Assembly (NCBI RefSeq): GCF_001277295.1
Contig: NZ_CP011456.1
Span: 682,001 to 746,000, forward strand
Length of the DNA: 64,000 nt
Origin: Anabaena sp. WA102
GTDB taxonomy: Bacteria > Cyanobacteriota > Cyanobacteriia > Cyanobacteriales > Nostocaceae
Reading direction: 5' to 3'
The first letter of the stretch is position 1; each line of letters starts with the position of its first letter. The translations under genes and the position numbers were made by a program. The notes beneath the pieces are model-generated. The model searched no databases. It was not told where the DNA came from and saw nothing but the letters and a program-made list of their open reading frames with translations. Below are positions 46,055 to 53,500 of the stretch, in pieces.

Positions 46055-46450
46055 TTATTTCTGATTAAATTTACATTTAACGGTAATTTTGATATTACTG
46101 CTGGTTTCTCCTGTGACAATATAAGGGATTCCTGTCATTCCTCCCACATTAACGCCAAATTCTAAAGTAACTTCAGAAACTTCGGCTAAAGCTAAATCTT
46201 TGAAGGATTGAATAATATGTTTTGAATAGGATTGAATAGTTTTTTGGAGTTTGTCTCCCTGTTCTTTAATATTCAGTTTTTCATTCAGTTTTTCTAAGCC
46301 AAAACTGCGGTCTGCTTGTTCAGGGGTGGGAATTAGAAAATCTAGGTTCTCGTTTTTTGGAGGTTGGGGAATAGATACAGCAATATTTTCTGATGCTTCG
46401 ATATAGATAATTGTTCCGTCTTCTAGTTGAATCGGCGTTAGTTGTGACAT
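46055..46450 (-). CDS. CU044_2847 / trypsin-co-occurring domain 1-like protein
   Basis: A 131-residue protein with the pattern of the CU044_2847 (Trypco1) family: an N-terminal beta region (TPIQLEDGTIIYIEASENI), a helical middle (QGDKLQKTIQSYSKHIIQSF) and a C-terminal strand set (SEVTLEFGVNVGGMTGIPYIVTG). Family members have been found beside trypsin-like proteases and other conflict or signalling effectors; the biochemical role is not established. There is no trypsin gene here. Its start codon lies 32 nt from a 182-bp leader that is duplicated in front of xisH, which suggests shared control. Confidence 0.65.
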   Translation of the reverse strand: MSQLTPIQLEDGTIIYIEASENIAVSIPQPPKNENLDFLIPTPEQADRSFGLEKLNEKLNIKEQGDKLQKTIQSYSKHIIQSFKDLALAEVSEVTLEFGVNVGGMTGIPYIVTGETSSNIKITVKCKFNQK

Positions 46451-46481
46451 AAAGGTAAATTATCTTTTACAATGTAACCGT

Positions 46482-46663
46482 CATCTGATGCCACGACCAA
46501 AGCGCGACTTAATACTAGGATACAGTTATCATATTACCACTCGTTGCAACAACCGTGAATTTTAATTAACTCGTCACAAAAGCCGTCAGGTGTTTCTCTA
46601 TACTCAGATATATTTACGCTAACCCAAAAGCGGCGGAAATGCAAAAAGGCTTTTTGAATAACG
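46482..46663 (-). promoter_or_regulatory. 182-bp leader, copy 1 (upstream of the Trypco1-like gene)
   Basis: Strongly similar, without length difference, to 47466-47647. The gene-proximal end carries CGCGCTTTGGTCGTGGC and the distal end AAAAAGCCTTTTTGCATT. It ends 32 nt before the ATG at 46450. It also lies 13 nt downstream of xisI. A 40-codon frame is open here but not in copy 2, so I read it as a regulatory leader or promoter rather than a gene. Confidence 0.6.
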
Positions 46664-46676
46664 AATAGTCACCTAT

Positions 46677-47030
46677 TCAAGCAGTAGCAAATTCTGTTAA
46701 ACTGCGTTTACTGGGATGCTGGAAACCTAAAATAATATCGCTTTGAGGTATTCCTGTTGATAGCAAATCATCAACAACACATAAATTAGTTGCATCTTCT
46801 TCTACCCAAACTTTACCGTTTTTGATGCAAAGATAGATGATAATATGCTGTATTTGTTTTTTGTCATCCCAGCCAAATCGAAACCAAATATATTGATCTC
46901 TGTTTTCATCAAAAGCTAAACGTTCACTAGCCTCCATTTTGCCATTTTCAACATTTTGAGGATTACTCATTTCGTAATATTCTGTCAATATCTTTTTGAT
47001 AGCATGACGATATTGTTCTAGTTTATCCAT
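46677..47030 (-). CDS. xisI: XisI-family protein
   Basis: A 117-residue member of the XisI family, named for a factor needed for excision of the fdxN element in Anabaena heterocysts. Recognised by MDKLEQYRHAIKKILTEYYE, YIWFRFGWDDKKQIQHIIIYL, GKVWVEEDATN and the terminal GIPQSDIILGFQHPSKR. It overlaps the end of xisH by 13 nt, so translation is probably coupled. Homologues are widespread in cyanobacteria with no fdxN element, often as an XisH-XisI pair. Here there is no xisF recombinase in view, so a general role (nuclease partner or antitoxin-like) is likely. Confidence 0.9.
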   Translation of the reverse strand: MDKLEQYRHAIKKILTEYYEMSNPQNVENGKMEASERLAFDENRDQYIWFRFGWDDKKQIQHIIIYLCIKNGKVWVEEDATNLCVVDDLLSTGIPQSDIILGFQHPSKRSLTEFATA

Positions 47031-47434
47031 TGTTCAATTTCCTCCTTTTCTGTATTCACAACTATTAATAAAAGTTGATTTTCTTGGATGACTGCTTGTA
47101 CAGACTTACGTTGAAAAAACTTTTCATACACAACATCATCAATAGCTAAATAAAGTTTATATTCTGGTGCAGTAAGTTGAATAAGTTTCCGATAAACTAT
47201 GTATTGTCCCAAGGCATTATGAAAATCATACATCTGCGACTTACCCACAAAACTCTTGATTTCTACCACAATTTTCTGTCCCTGACGTTCTGCTGCTATA
47301 GGTTTTTCTGCTGCTAGGTCTGCGTAAAGTTCAGCATCTTCATATTTAATAAAGTAAGGGTCATCTGTGATAGTCCAACCGTCTTTTATTAAAGCCGTTT
47401 TGACTTCATTATGGTATATATCTTTTGCTGGCAT
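47018..47434 (-). CDS. xisH: XisH-family protein (PD-(D/E)XK-like)
   Basis: A 138-residue XisH homologue starting MPAKDIYHNEVKTALIKDGW. It carries a nuclease-like core: Asp39 in LYADLAAEK and E58-x-K60 in KIVVEIKSFVG, matching the PD-(D/E)XK pattern, followed by QMYDFHNALGQYIVYR. The ATG at 47434 is chosen because the preceding in-frame codons belong to the duplicated leader. It is the first gene of the xisH-xisI pair. In Anabaena, xisH and xisI act with xisF in fdxN element excision; the nuclease reading is my inference from motifs. Confidence 0.9.
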   Translation of the reverse strand: MPAKDIYHNEVKTALIKDGWTITDDPYFIKYEDAELYADLAAEKPIAAERQGQKIVVEIKSFVGKSQMYDFHNALGQYIVYRKLIQLTAPEYKLYLAIDDVVYEKFFQRKSVQAVIQENQLLLIVVNTEKEEIEQWIN

Positions 47435-47465
47435 GATGTAACTATTGAGTAAAATTTCATTATGA

Positions 47466-47647
47466 CATCTAATGCCACGACCAAAGCGCGACTCAATACC
47501 AGGGTACACTTATCATATTACCACTCGTTGCAATAACCGTGAATTTAAGTTAACTCGTCATAAATGCCGTCAGGTGTTTCTATATCCTTAGATATATTCA
47601 CTCTAACCCAGAAGCGGCGGAAATGCAAAAAGGCTTTTTGAATAACG
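47466..47647 (-). promoter_or_regulatory. 182-bp leader, copy 2 (upstream of xisH)
   Basis: Second copy of the leader, again ending exactly 32 nt before the start codon (47434). It is the same length as copy 1, with scattered substitutions. Conserved words include GCATTTCCGCCGCTT, AACACCTGACGGC, GTTGCAACGAGTGGTAATAT (here ATTGCAACG) and CGCGCTTTGGTCGTGGCAT. Confidence 0.6.
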
Positions 47648-47708
47648 GGAAGCTTTCGACTGGGAGATTGTGCTATAATTTGCCAATGATGAAAGTGTTA
47701 GAGATTTT

Positions 47709-47894
47709 ATGATAACATTGCAAGAAATTATTAATTCACTGGCCAGTTTATCAAAAGAAGATCAAGATTTTCTATTTGAAATACTCCGCAAAAGAAGAGA
47801 AGAGGAAACTAAGCAAGTTATAATTCATTCATTATTGCCTGATGAACCAACCCATAACGCAGTGAAACCCAACAAAATCAATGATTGTCGCTAA
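47709..47894 (+). pseudogene. Small protein truncated by a dispersed repeat
   Basis: Divergent from xisH. The first ~40 residues (MITLQEIINSLASLSKEDQDFLFEILRKRREE) resemble the N-terminus of small cyanobacterial proteins found beside toxin genes. The last ~15 residues (THNAVKPNKINDCR) are translated from the dispersed AACGCAGTGAAACCCAACA repeat. So the original C-terminus appears lost. Function unknown. Confidence 0.4.
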
Positions 47895-47925
47895 TGTGGA
47901 ATAAATTGGATAAGTTTCCGGTAGA

Positions 47926-50664
47926 CTACTTAACCAAAACTTCTTTAAATTGACCATTTTCAATCTTATACATACAATATGAACTATTAATATTAGATTG
48001 ATACAAATAGCCATTTTCCTTTGACCAATTTAATCCATAGCCAGAGGTTTTTTCAACAGGGAGTGTCAGAGTTTTCAAATTCTTGAGAATTTCTGATCTT
48101 GTCGGTTCATTCGATGATTTATTAATAGCTCCAATGAATGCTTGGGTTGCATCATATCCAGTCATGGTACGCCAATAAATATTTTTTTGTTGCCATCTTT
48201 TTATTGCACCTTTCATATATAAAGATGTTTTGTTTACACAAGGTGTGGCCAAACTTGCACCCTCAAGAGCATCACCTCCTATATCTAAAGTTGGCTGTTC
48301 AAAAACAGACATAGCGAATATTAGGTTCAGGTTTTCTATGTTCAGTTTTTTTGTTTTTTCCTGATTCGCTCTTGCAAAAGCTCTTACTATTGAATTTGTT
48401 TTTACACCAGGTATTAAAAAAACTGTTTTTATTTGGTATGAGATGATATTATCAATTTCTGCATCAATATCTGGTGGACTTGTTTGTTCCCGATCAAAAA
48501 CAGAAGTATTATTAATATCAACTTTTCCTCCTAAATCCTGAAAAGCTTTTATAAAATCTTCTTGCAAACTTTGACTATAAACACTTTTCTGATCGTAAAA
48601 AATTGCTATACTATCTGAATGTAAAGTATTTTTGATATACTTTGCATAAAGTTTGGCTGCTTCTGTTGTAGTTTGAATAACTCGAAAAAATACATCGTCC
48701 TTCAATTTGCTGCTAGAACTTGTAGGAGATACTATTGCTAATCCTTTTCGTCTGTAAATAGGTATTGCTACCTCACTACTCTCACTTGCATGATGTCCAA
48801 TAATTCCTAAAATATCTGACTCATTAACTAACTTTTCTGCTACTTTTTTTGATATTTCTGGTTGATTACCATCATTCGCAATAACTATCTCTAGCAATCT
48901 GCCATTTTTTCCTCCACTTTTATTAAATTCATCTTGAGCATCAGCTACACCCATAAAAATTTCTTTGGACGTATATCCGTAAAAATCAATTCCAGTTACA
49001 ACTGCCAGTTTTAAAGGTTTTCCTTTCCCTGCTTGACTTGCTAACCTGGCTTTAGTATTATTCAAATATATTTGGGGAATTGGGTCATTACGATTAGCCT
49101 CTTTAGCTAAATAAAAAAATTTCTCTGCATTTTCATAATCTCCTTTTTTAAAATATTCGCTTCCCTTATCCAGATGAAAATTTATATCATCAATAAATAT
49201 TTTCGATTGTTCACCACTAGTTTTAATATTTCTAACACATTTATCACTCCCTTCTATTCTTTCTCCAATAGGACAAAAAGCATATTTATACTGATACCAA
49301 CTAAATGCACCGATAAGTCCAACTACCACCCCTGTAGCAACACTTGCGAAAACCACAAATATATTCTTAATATTTCTTTTATATTCTAATTTTTGAGAAT
49401 CATCTAAATACCGTTTATCTAAAGAGCTTAATCTTTTATCTTTTGCCCAAACTGTAGCTTCTTTTAACACCTTACCTTTTAACAGGTGCTTATGTGAATA
49501 ATCTGATTTTACCCAATCATTCAAAGACTCAGAATAGGGACGTAAATCAGCTAATTGATTATCAATCCATTGTTGATTAAAAACCTCTCGATAAATGGGA
49601 TTATAAATCTGTAAATAATTATTTATTTTCACCACTAAACCCGATAACTGTAACTTTCCTTCCTCTCCAGTATTCTGACTAACTATTTCTCCCTGTTGAT
49701 AAATATTTTGATAAATATCTAATAATTCACCTGCTATTTGTTCATCAATTAAAATCCGTCTTTCAATGGTCCGTAAATGTTCCGGTTCATCTTTTACTTG
49801 CCAATTTTCAATAATATTAGTTCTAATTAAATTATCTAACCATTCTTCTTCATTTCCTTCAGATAAATCAGAAGAATTTAAAACTAAAATACAGACTTTT
49901 TGAGTTAAAAAAGGTTGTCCTCCAGTCCAATTTAAAATTAATTCTAATAACTTTTCCGGTTGATTGGTTTTAACACTTAATCCCTTTGCTAATGCTTGAG
50001 ATTCTGCAAAGGTAAAACCTGTTAATTCTACTCCATAACCAATATTAAAGGGAGTACGATTTTTATCTTGAATTAAATCGCTGGGAGTCGCTACACCTAA
50101 TAATACAAAACTCAGACGATTATATTCAACATTATCAACTCGACGATTATAAAAAGAGCGAATTAAAGCGAAAAAATCATCAACATTAAACTGTAAACTG
50201 ATGGTACTATCAATTTCATCTATAAAAATAACAATATTTGATTCAACATATTTTAAAAGAAGATCTCGGAGAAAATTACCAAAAAAATTCACCGCAGATA
50301 AAGATTCTTGGTCATATTTATCCCACCAACTATCTATATCACATTTTTCATTTAATTCAAAAGTATTAATTAATTCATTAATAATTCCTGCATACCATTG
50401 TAAAGGGGTAATATTGGCTGAACCAATATTAGTTAAATCAATAGCAGCACAAGCAAATCCATCTACTTCTTTAAGTCGTTTCATTGTTTGAACTCTTAAA
50501 GAAGATTTACCCATTTGTCGGGAGTTTAAAACATAACAAAATTCTCCCTTTTTTATCGCTTGATATAGTTCATTATCGGCTTTTCTGGTAACATAAGTAG
50601 GAGCAGAAGCTGGGAGCGAACCACTTACTTGATATTCATAGTTCACTGAGGTTAAGTTTTCCAT
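47926..50664 (-). CDS. AAA-like ATPase fused via a membrane segment to a periplasmic-binding domain
   Basis: A 912-residue fusion. Residues about 15-400 are an AAA_35-type (STAND-like) NTPase: Walker A-like YVLNSRQMGKSSLRVQ, Walker B-like IVIFIDEIDSTISL, and FNIGYGVELTGFT. One membrane helix follows (IFVVFASVATGVVVGLIGAF, about 430), then a TPR-like segment (GSEYFKKGDYENAEKFFYLA), then a type-1 periplasmic-binding (amino-acid ABC receptor) domain (about 545-895: KLAVVTGIDFYGYTS, ILGIIGHHASESS, GLAIVSPTSSSSK, WRTMTGYDATQAFIGAI). Predicted topology: ATPase inside, ligand-binding domain outside, so ligand could control the NTPase. It overlaps the HicB-like gene by 13 nt, suggesting one operon. 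Confidence 0.8.
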   Translation of the reverse strand: MENLTSVNYEYQVSGSLPASAPTYVTRKADNELYQAIKKGEFCYVLNSRQMGKSSLRVQTMKRLKEVDGFACAAIDLTNIGSANITPLQWYAGIINELINTFELNEKCDIDSWWDKYDQESLSAVNFFGNFLRDLLLKYVESNIVIFIDEIDSTISLQFNVDDFFALIRSFYNRRVDNVEYNRLSFVLLGVATPSDLIQDKNRTPFNIGYGVELTGFTFAESQALAKGLSVKTNQPEKLLELILNWTGGQPFLTQKVCILVLNSSDLSEGNEEEWLDNLIRTNIIENWQVKDEPEHLRTIERRILIDEQIAGELLDIYQNIYQQGEIVSQNTGEEGKLQLSGLVVKINNYLQIYNPIYREVFNQQWIDNQLADLRPYSESLNDWVKSDYSHKHLLKGKVLKEATVWAKDKRLSSLDKRYLDDSQKLEYKRNIKNIFVVFASVATGVVVGLIGAFSWYQYKYAFCPIGERIEGSDKCVRNIKTSGEQSKIFIDDINFHLDKGSEYFKKGDYENAEKFFYLAKEANRNDPIPQIYLNNTKARLASQAGKGKPLKLAVVTGIDFYGYTSKEIFMGVADAQDEFNKSGGKNGRLLEIVIANDGNQPEISKKVAEKLVNESDILGIIGHHASESSEVAIPIYRRKGLAIVSPTSSSSKLKDDVFFRVIQTTTEAAKLYAKYIKNTLHSDSIAIFYDQKSVYSQSLQEDFIKAFQDLGGKVDINNTSVFDREQTSPPDIDAEIDNIISYQIKTVFLIPGVKTNSIVRAFARANQEKTKKLNIENLNLIFAMSVFEQPTLDIGGDALEGASLATPCVNKTSLYMKGAIKRWQQKNIYWRTMTGYDATQAFIGAINKSSNEPTRSEILKNLKTLTLPVEKTSGYGLNWSKENGYLYQSNINSSYCMYKIENGQFKEVLVK

Positions 50665-50873
50665 TTAATTTGTTGAATACCGATAAATTGAGGTAATTGA
50701 CTTAAATCTTCTTGAGATTCTTCTAAACATAATTCTAAGACTTCTTTTAAATTCTGTTGTAATTCGTCTAAAGTCGCTCCTTGAGTATGAACTCCTCGAA
50801 TAGCGGGAATAATTCCTACATATAATTTGGTATCGGCATCATATTCAATATAAGCGGTGAAAATTTTAGTCAT
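50652..50873 (-). CDS. HicB-like small protein
   Basis: A 73-residue protein of the HicB/DUF1902 type: MTKIFTAYIEYDADTKLYVGIIPAIRGVHTQGATLDELQQNLKEVLELCLEE is the typical partial RNase-H-like HicB fold without a DNA-binding tail. No hicA toxin is adjacent. Instead it precedes, with a 13-nt overlap, the AAA/periplasmic-binding fusion gene, and the upstream same-strand gene is a CHAT-AAA protein. It may be an antitoxin or ligand-binding accessory for that cluster; this is inference. Confidence 0.75.
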   Translation of the reverse strand: MTKIFTAYIEYDADTKLYVGIIPAIRGVHTQGATLDELQQNLKEVLELCLEESQEDLSQLPQFIGIQQIKWKT

Positions 50874-50969
50874 GGTTTTAAATTAGGGGGATCTACTTTG
50901 TTATATTTTAAATGACATCAACTAATCTTGCAAGCGATCGCAGAAATAAAGCCGATACAAATTACATAG

Positions 50970-51088
50970 CCCGCCTCAGAATGAATTCTGAGTCTAATAG
51001 CAAAAGTCGTCTAAAGACGACTGAAGAAAAATTCACAGTCCGTTTCAACGGACTTTAGTTATTAGCCCAGAACTAAAGTTCAGGGCGG
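50970..51088. repeat. Four-hairpin dispersed element, tandem copy 1
   Basis: CCGCCTCAGAATGAATTCTG, AAGTCGTCTAAAGACGACT, AGTCCGTTTCAACGGACT and CAGAACTAAAGTTCAGGGCGG in order, joined by AGTCTAATAG and TTATTAG. The outer ends CCCGCC/GGGCGG are inverted. Second copy at 51203-51321. Confidence 0.8.
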
Positions 51089-51202
51089 TTTATGTTTATA
51101 ACAAAATAACTCTGGTTAGATTTAGTTAATTGTCATTATTTTAAATGACATCAATTAATCTTGCAAGCGATCGCAGAAATAAAGCCGATACAAATTACAT
51201 AG

Positions 51203-51321
51203 CCCGCCTCAGAATGAATTCTGAGTCTAATAGCAAAAGTCGTCTAAAGACGACTGAAGAAAAATTCACAGTCCGTTTCAACGGACTTTAGTTATTAGCC
51301 CAGAACTAAAGTTCAGGGCGG
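51203..51321. repeat. Four-hairpin dispersed element, tandem copy 2
   Basis: Same sequence and order as 50970-51088, displaced by exactly 233 bp within the tandem duplication. Confidence 0.8.
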
Positions 51322-51387
51322 TTTATGTTTATAACAAAATAACTCTGGTTAGATTTAGTTAATTGTCATTATTTTAAATGACATCAA

Positions 51388-53043
51388 TTAATCTTGCAAG
51401 CGATCGCTAAAATAAAGCCGATATAAATTACACAGGGGAATTACCTTATTACCTTTTGATTCTGCCAATCCCATGCTTTTTAATTTAAAAGCATAAATTG
51501 GTTCTAAGGTAACAGCATCATCACTATTAACCAATTTTAACATAGCTGATTTTAGTTGTTTATTTTCTTCTAAAATCAAAAGATGACGATATAAATGGTC
51601 TTCATATAATCCTTCTTCAGTGGGAGCAATTGCTAAAAATTGCTTTAAAGTTAAGTCGTTAGTAGCAATATGATATAATGCTGTTCTCACCAAATAAGGA
51701 TGACCGTCAATCATCCCCATTAATTGATTAATTTCTGTATCTGACCATTGCAATCCATGTCGTTTAACTAAATCCTGAACCTGTGCTAAACTAAACTTAT
51801 TTAAATCAATTGGTAAACCCACATTAAAAGGAGATTTATTCACATCCAAAGAAATATAAACTTCTTGAGAATGGGAAATAACTAATCTCAGTTTTTGCCA
51901 AGTTTCATTATTTTTGCCTTTTTCATGCCATGAACGTAACATAGTGAAAAATTCATCAGCAATTTCACTATATTGAAAGATTCTATCTACCTCATCTAAT
52001 CCTAGAATTACAGGCTGTTTCAATTCTTTCAAAAGATAGGATTGGAAGTAATTTGTACAATTAGTTTGACTGCTATAACGTTGAGGTTTCCAATATTGAT
52101 CTATCTTTTCTTCAATCCCTAATTCTAAACTGATATTGGCACAAAAAGACTCTAGAAAACTATCCAGATTTTTAAATAATTCTCGACTCCATAAATTAAT
52201 AAATCCTGTTTGATAACCTTGCTTTTCTCCTTGACCTAAAATCCTACTCATTAATGAAGTTTTCCCCATTTGTCGAGGTGCTTTAATCCTAATTAATGCC
52301 CCAGGTTTTACAATAGCAGTATAACAGTTAACTTCAATGGGAGGACGTTCAACATAGAAAGGGGAATTTAGAGGAACTTGACCATCTAAATTTTCAAAAG
52401 GAATATTAATATCTCTTGGTTGAATAGGTTCAGATTTCGACTCAGATACACCCTGAATAATAGCTTTTTTAGTCGTTGCATCTTTTGTCCTCAAAACTGG
52501 AGTTAAATGCTCTGGAATATTTTCCATTTCAATCGCATTACATCCTAAATCAAAAGCACTTTTAATTGATTGTCCTGCAAATAAAGTATCGTAGAAACCA
52601 ATAGCAAATTGTTTAGCGGCTTGATCACCAATTTTTTGATTCATCCCGACGACATAATTAACATAAGGATAAATACCTTCTGCTTGTACATCTGAATAAC
52701 AAGCATTGAGAAAAACACAATCAATAAAAAATATTTCTTGTAATGCTTTAAACAATTTGGCTAAAGGAGCAACTTTAACTAAAAAGGCTTCTCCATTATC
52801 TGCCATTAAAGCTAAACCCTGTTCTCCTCCACCATGTCCTGAGAAATGCACAATATCTGGCTTATGATCTAATAGGGTACGACGAAATTCTTGAGGACGG
52901 ACTGCTTCTCCTATACTAATTTCAAATTGTTCACGGTTTTGGGAACGCTCCCAAGCACTTTTGATTTCCCTGACTTCTTCACTTACACGCAACGGTTTTG
53001 TGTTGGTGGGGTTAGCGGTTAAAATAAGAATTTTTTTCATCAC
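51388..53043 (-). CDS. CHAT-domain protease fused to an AAA-like ATPase
   Basis: A 551-residue protein. Residues 1-190 form a CHAT (caspase-like) domain with His70 in IVHFSGHGGG and Cys115 in FLNACYSDVQ, the expected catalytic dyad. Residues about 205-540 are an AAA_35-type NTPase with Walker A-like RIKAPRQMGKTSLMSRIL, Walker B-like VILGLDEVDRIFQ and NKSPFNVGLPIDL. The ATPase half is related in sequence to that of the 912-residue protein two genes downstream. CHAT proteases act in proteolytic signalling and programmed death; NTPase fusion suggests regulated activation. A second Met is one codon later. The 3' end has been copied into the 233-bp tandem repeat. Confidence 0.87.
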   Translation of the reverse strand: MMKKILILTANPTNTKPLRVSEEVREIKSAWERSQNREQFEISIGEAVRPQEFRRTLLDHKPDIVHFSGHGGGEQGLALMADNGEAFLVKVAPLAKLFKALQEIFFIDCVFLNACYSDVQAEGIYPYVNYVVGMNQKIGDQAAKQFAIGFYDTLFAGQSIKSAFDLGCNAIEMENIPEHLTPVLRTKDATTKKAIIQGVSESKSEPIQPRDINIPFENLDGQVPLNSPFYVERPPIEVNCYTAIVKPGALIRIKAPRQMGKTSLMSRILGQGEKQGYQTGFINLWSRELFKNLDSFLESFCANISLELGIEEKIDQYWKPQRYSSQTNCTNYFQSYLLKELKQPVILGLDEVDRIFQYSEIADEFFTMLRSWHEKGKNNETWQKLRLVISHSQEVYISLDVNKSPFNVGLPIDLNKFSLAQVQDLVKRHGLQWSDTEINQLMGMIDGHPYLVRTALYHIATNDLTLKQFLAIAPTEEGLYEDHLYRHLLILEENKQLKSAMLKLVNSDDAVTLEPIYAFKLKSMGLAESKGNKVIPLCNLYRLYFSDRLQD

Positions 53044-53153
53044 CGTCGTTTTATAAAGATATAGTTACCAATACTGTGTATGTGAAGTATTGTATCCTTT
53101 ATAGTTACCAAAACCGTAACGGTGATCAAATCTCAGGCTATTTAGAGGTTGTT

Positions 53154-53285
53154 TGAAAAGTATTATATGAAACCCATAATCTCCAAAAACCTAACCCCCC
53201 TTCCCCCCTTCCCTACAAGGGAATGGGGGTTTTAAAGCCTCTCCCCTGGTAGGGGAGAGGTTTGGAGAGGGGTCTGTTTACACAT
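53154..53285. repeat. CT-rich palindromic spacer repeat
   Basis: Sequence of the AACCCCCCTTCCCCCCTTCC / GGGAATGGGGG and CCTCTCCCCTGGTAGGGGAGAGG type, common between genes in filamentous cyanobacteria and also seen at 45766-45788. No gene lies in 53044-53500. Confidence 0.6.
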
Positions 53286-53324
53286 TAAAAACTTTTAAAA
53301 CATCCTCTTAGAACTTCAACAACA

Positions 53325-53356
53325 AGATCCCCGACTTCTCAAAGAAGTCGGGGATC
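53325..53356. repeat. CCCCGACTTCTT palindrome, short form
   Basis: AGATCCCCGACTTCTC then AAAGAAGTCGGGGATCT, upstream of metK. Confidence 0.85.
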
Positions 53357-53453
53357 TGAGTGCCTCTTGTTATACACACAAGCCTTTAGACACTGGGATA
53401 AAAGATACTTATTCCAAAAACTGTAAATATTGTTATGATTTCAGAAATTAGTA

Positions 53454-53472
53454 ACTGATGTATCTCATCAGT
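53454..53472 (+). promoter_or_regulatory. Hairpin in the metK leader
   Basis: Perfect 7-bp stem ACTGATG-TATCT-CATCAGT, 15 nt before the AGGAGG Shine-Dalgarno (53488-53493). Possible leader structure. It does not look like a known SAM riboswitch. Confidence 0.35.
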
Positions 53473-53500
53473 GAAAACATTCTTTCAGGAGGAAATTCCT

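Larger units (their letters stand above)
50911..51435. repeat. 233-bp tandem repeat containing four-hairpin elements
   Basis: Two full units (50911-51143, 51144-51376) and a partial third (51377-51435), which is the true 3' end of the CHAT-AAA gene. Each unit begins with AATGACATCAA(C/T)TAATCTTG and the ATCGCAGAAATAAAGCC segment copied from that gene, and then holds a complete four-hairpin element. The two full units are almost identical, so the duplication is recent. The gap between the CHAT and HicB-like genes contains nothing else. Confidence 0.9.

Noticed and set aside
46482..46663. A 40-codon frame (VIQKAFLHFRRFW...) in leader copy 1
   Set aside because: The equivalent frame in copy 2 ends early and has non-conservative changes, so regulatory DNA or RNA fits better than a peptide gene.
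47018..47509. Longer XisH with 25 extra N-terminal residues
   Set aside because: The extra codons fall in the duplicated 182-bp leader and the family starts at MPAKDIYH.
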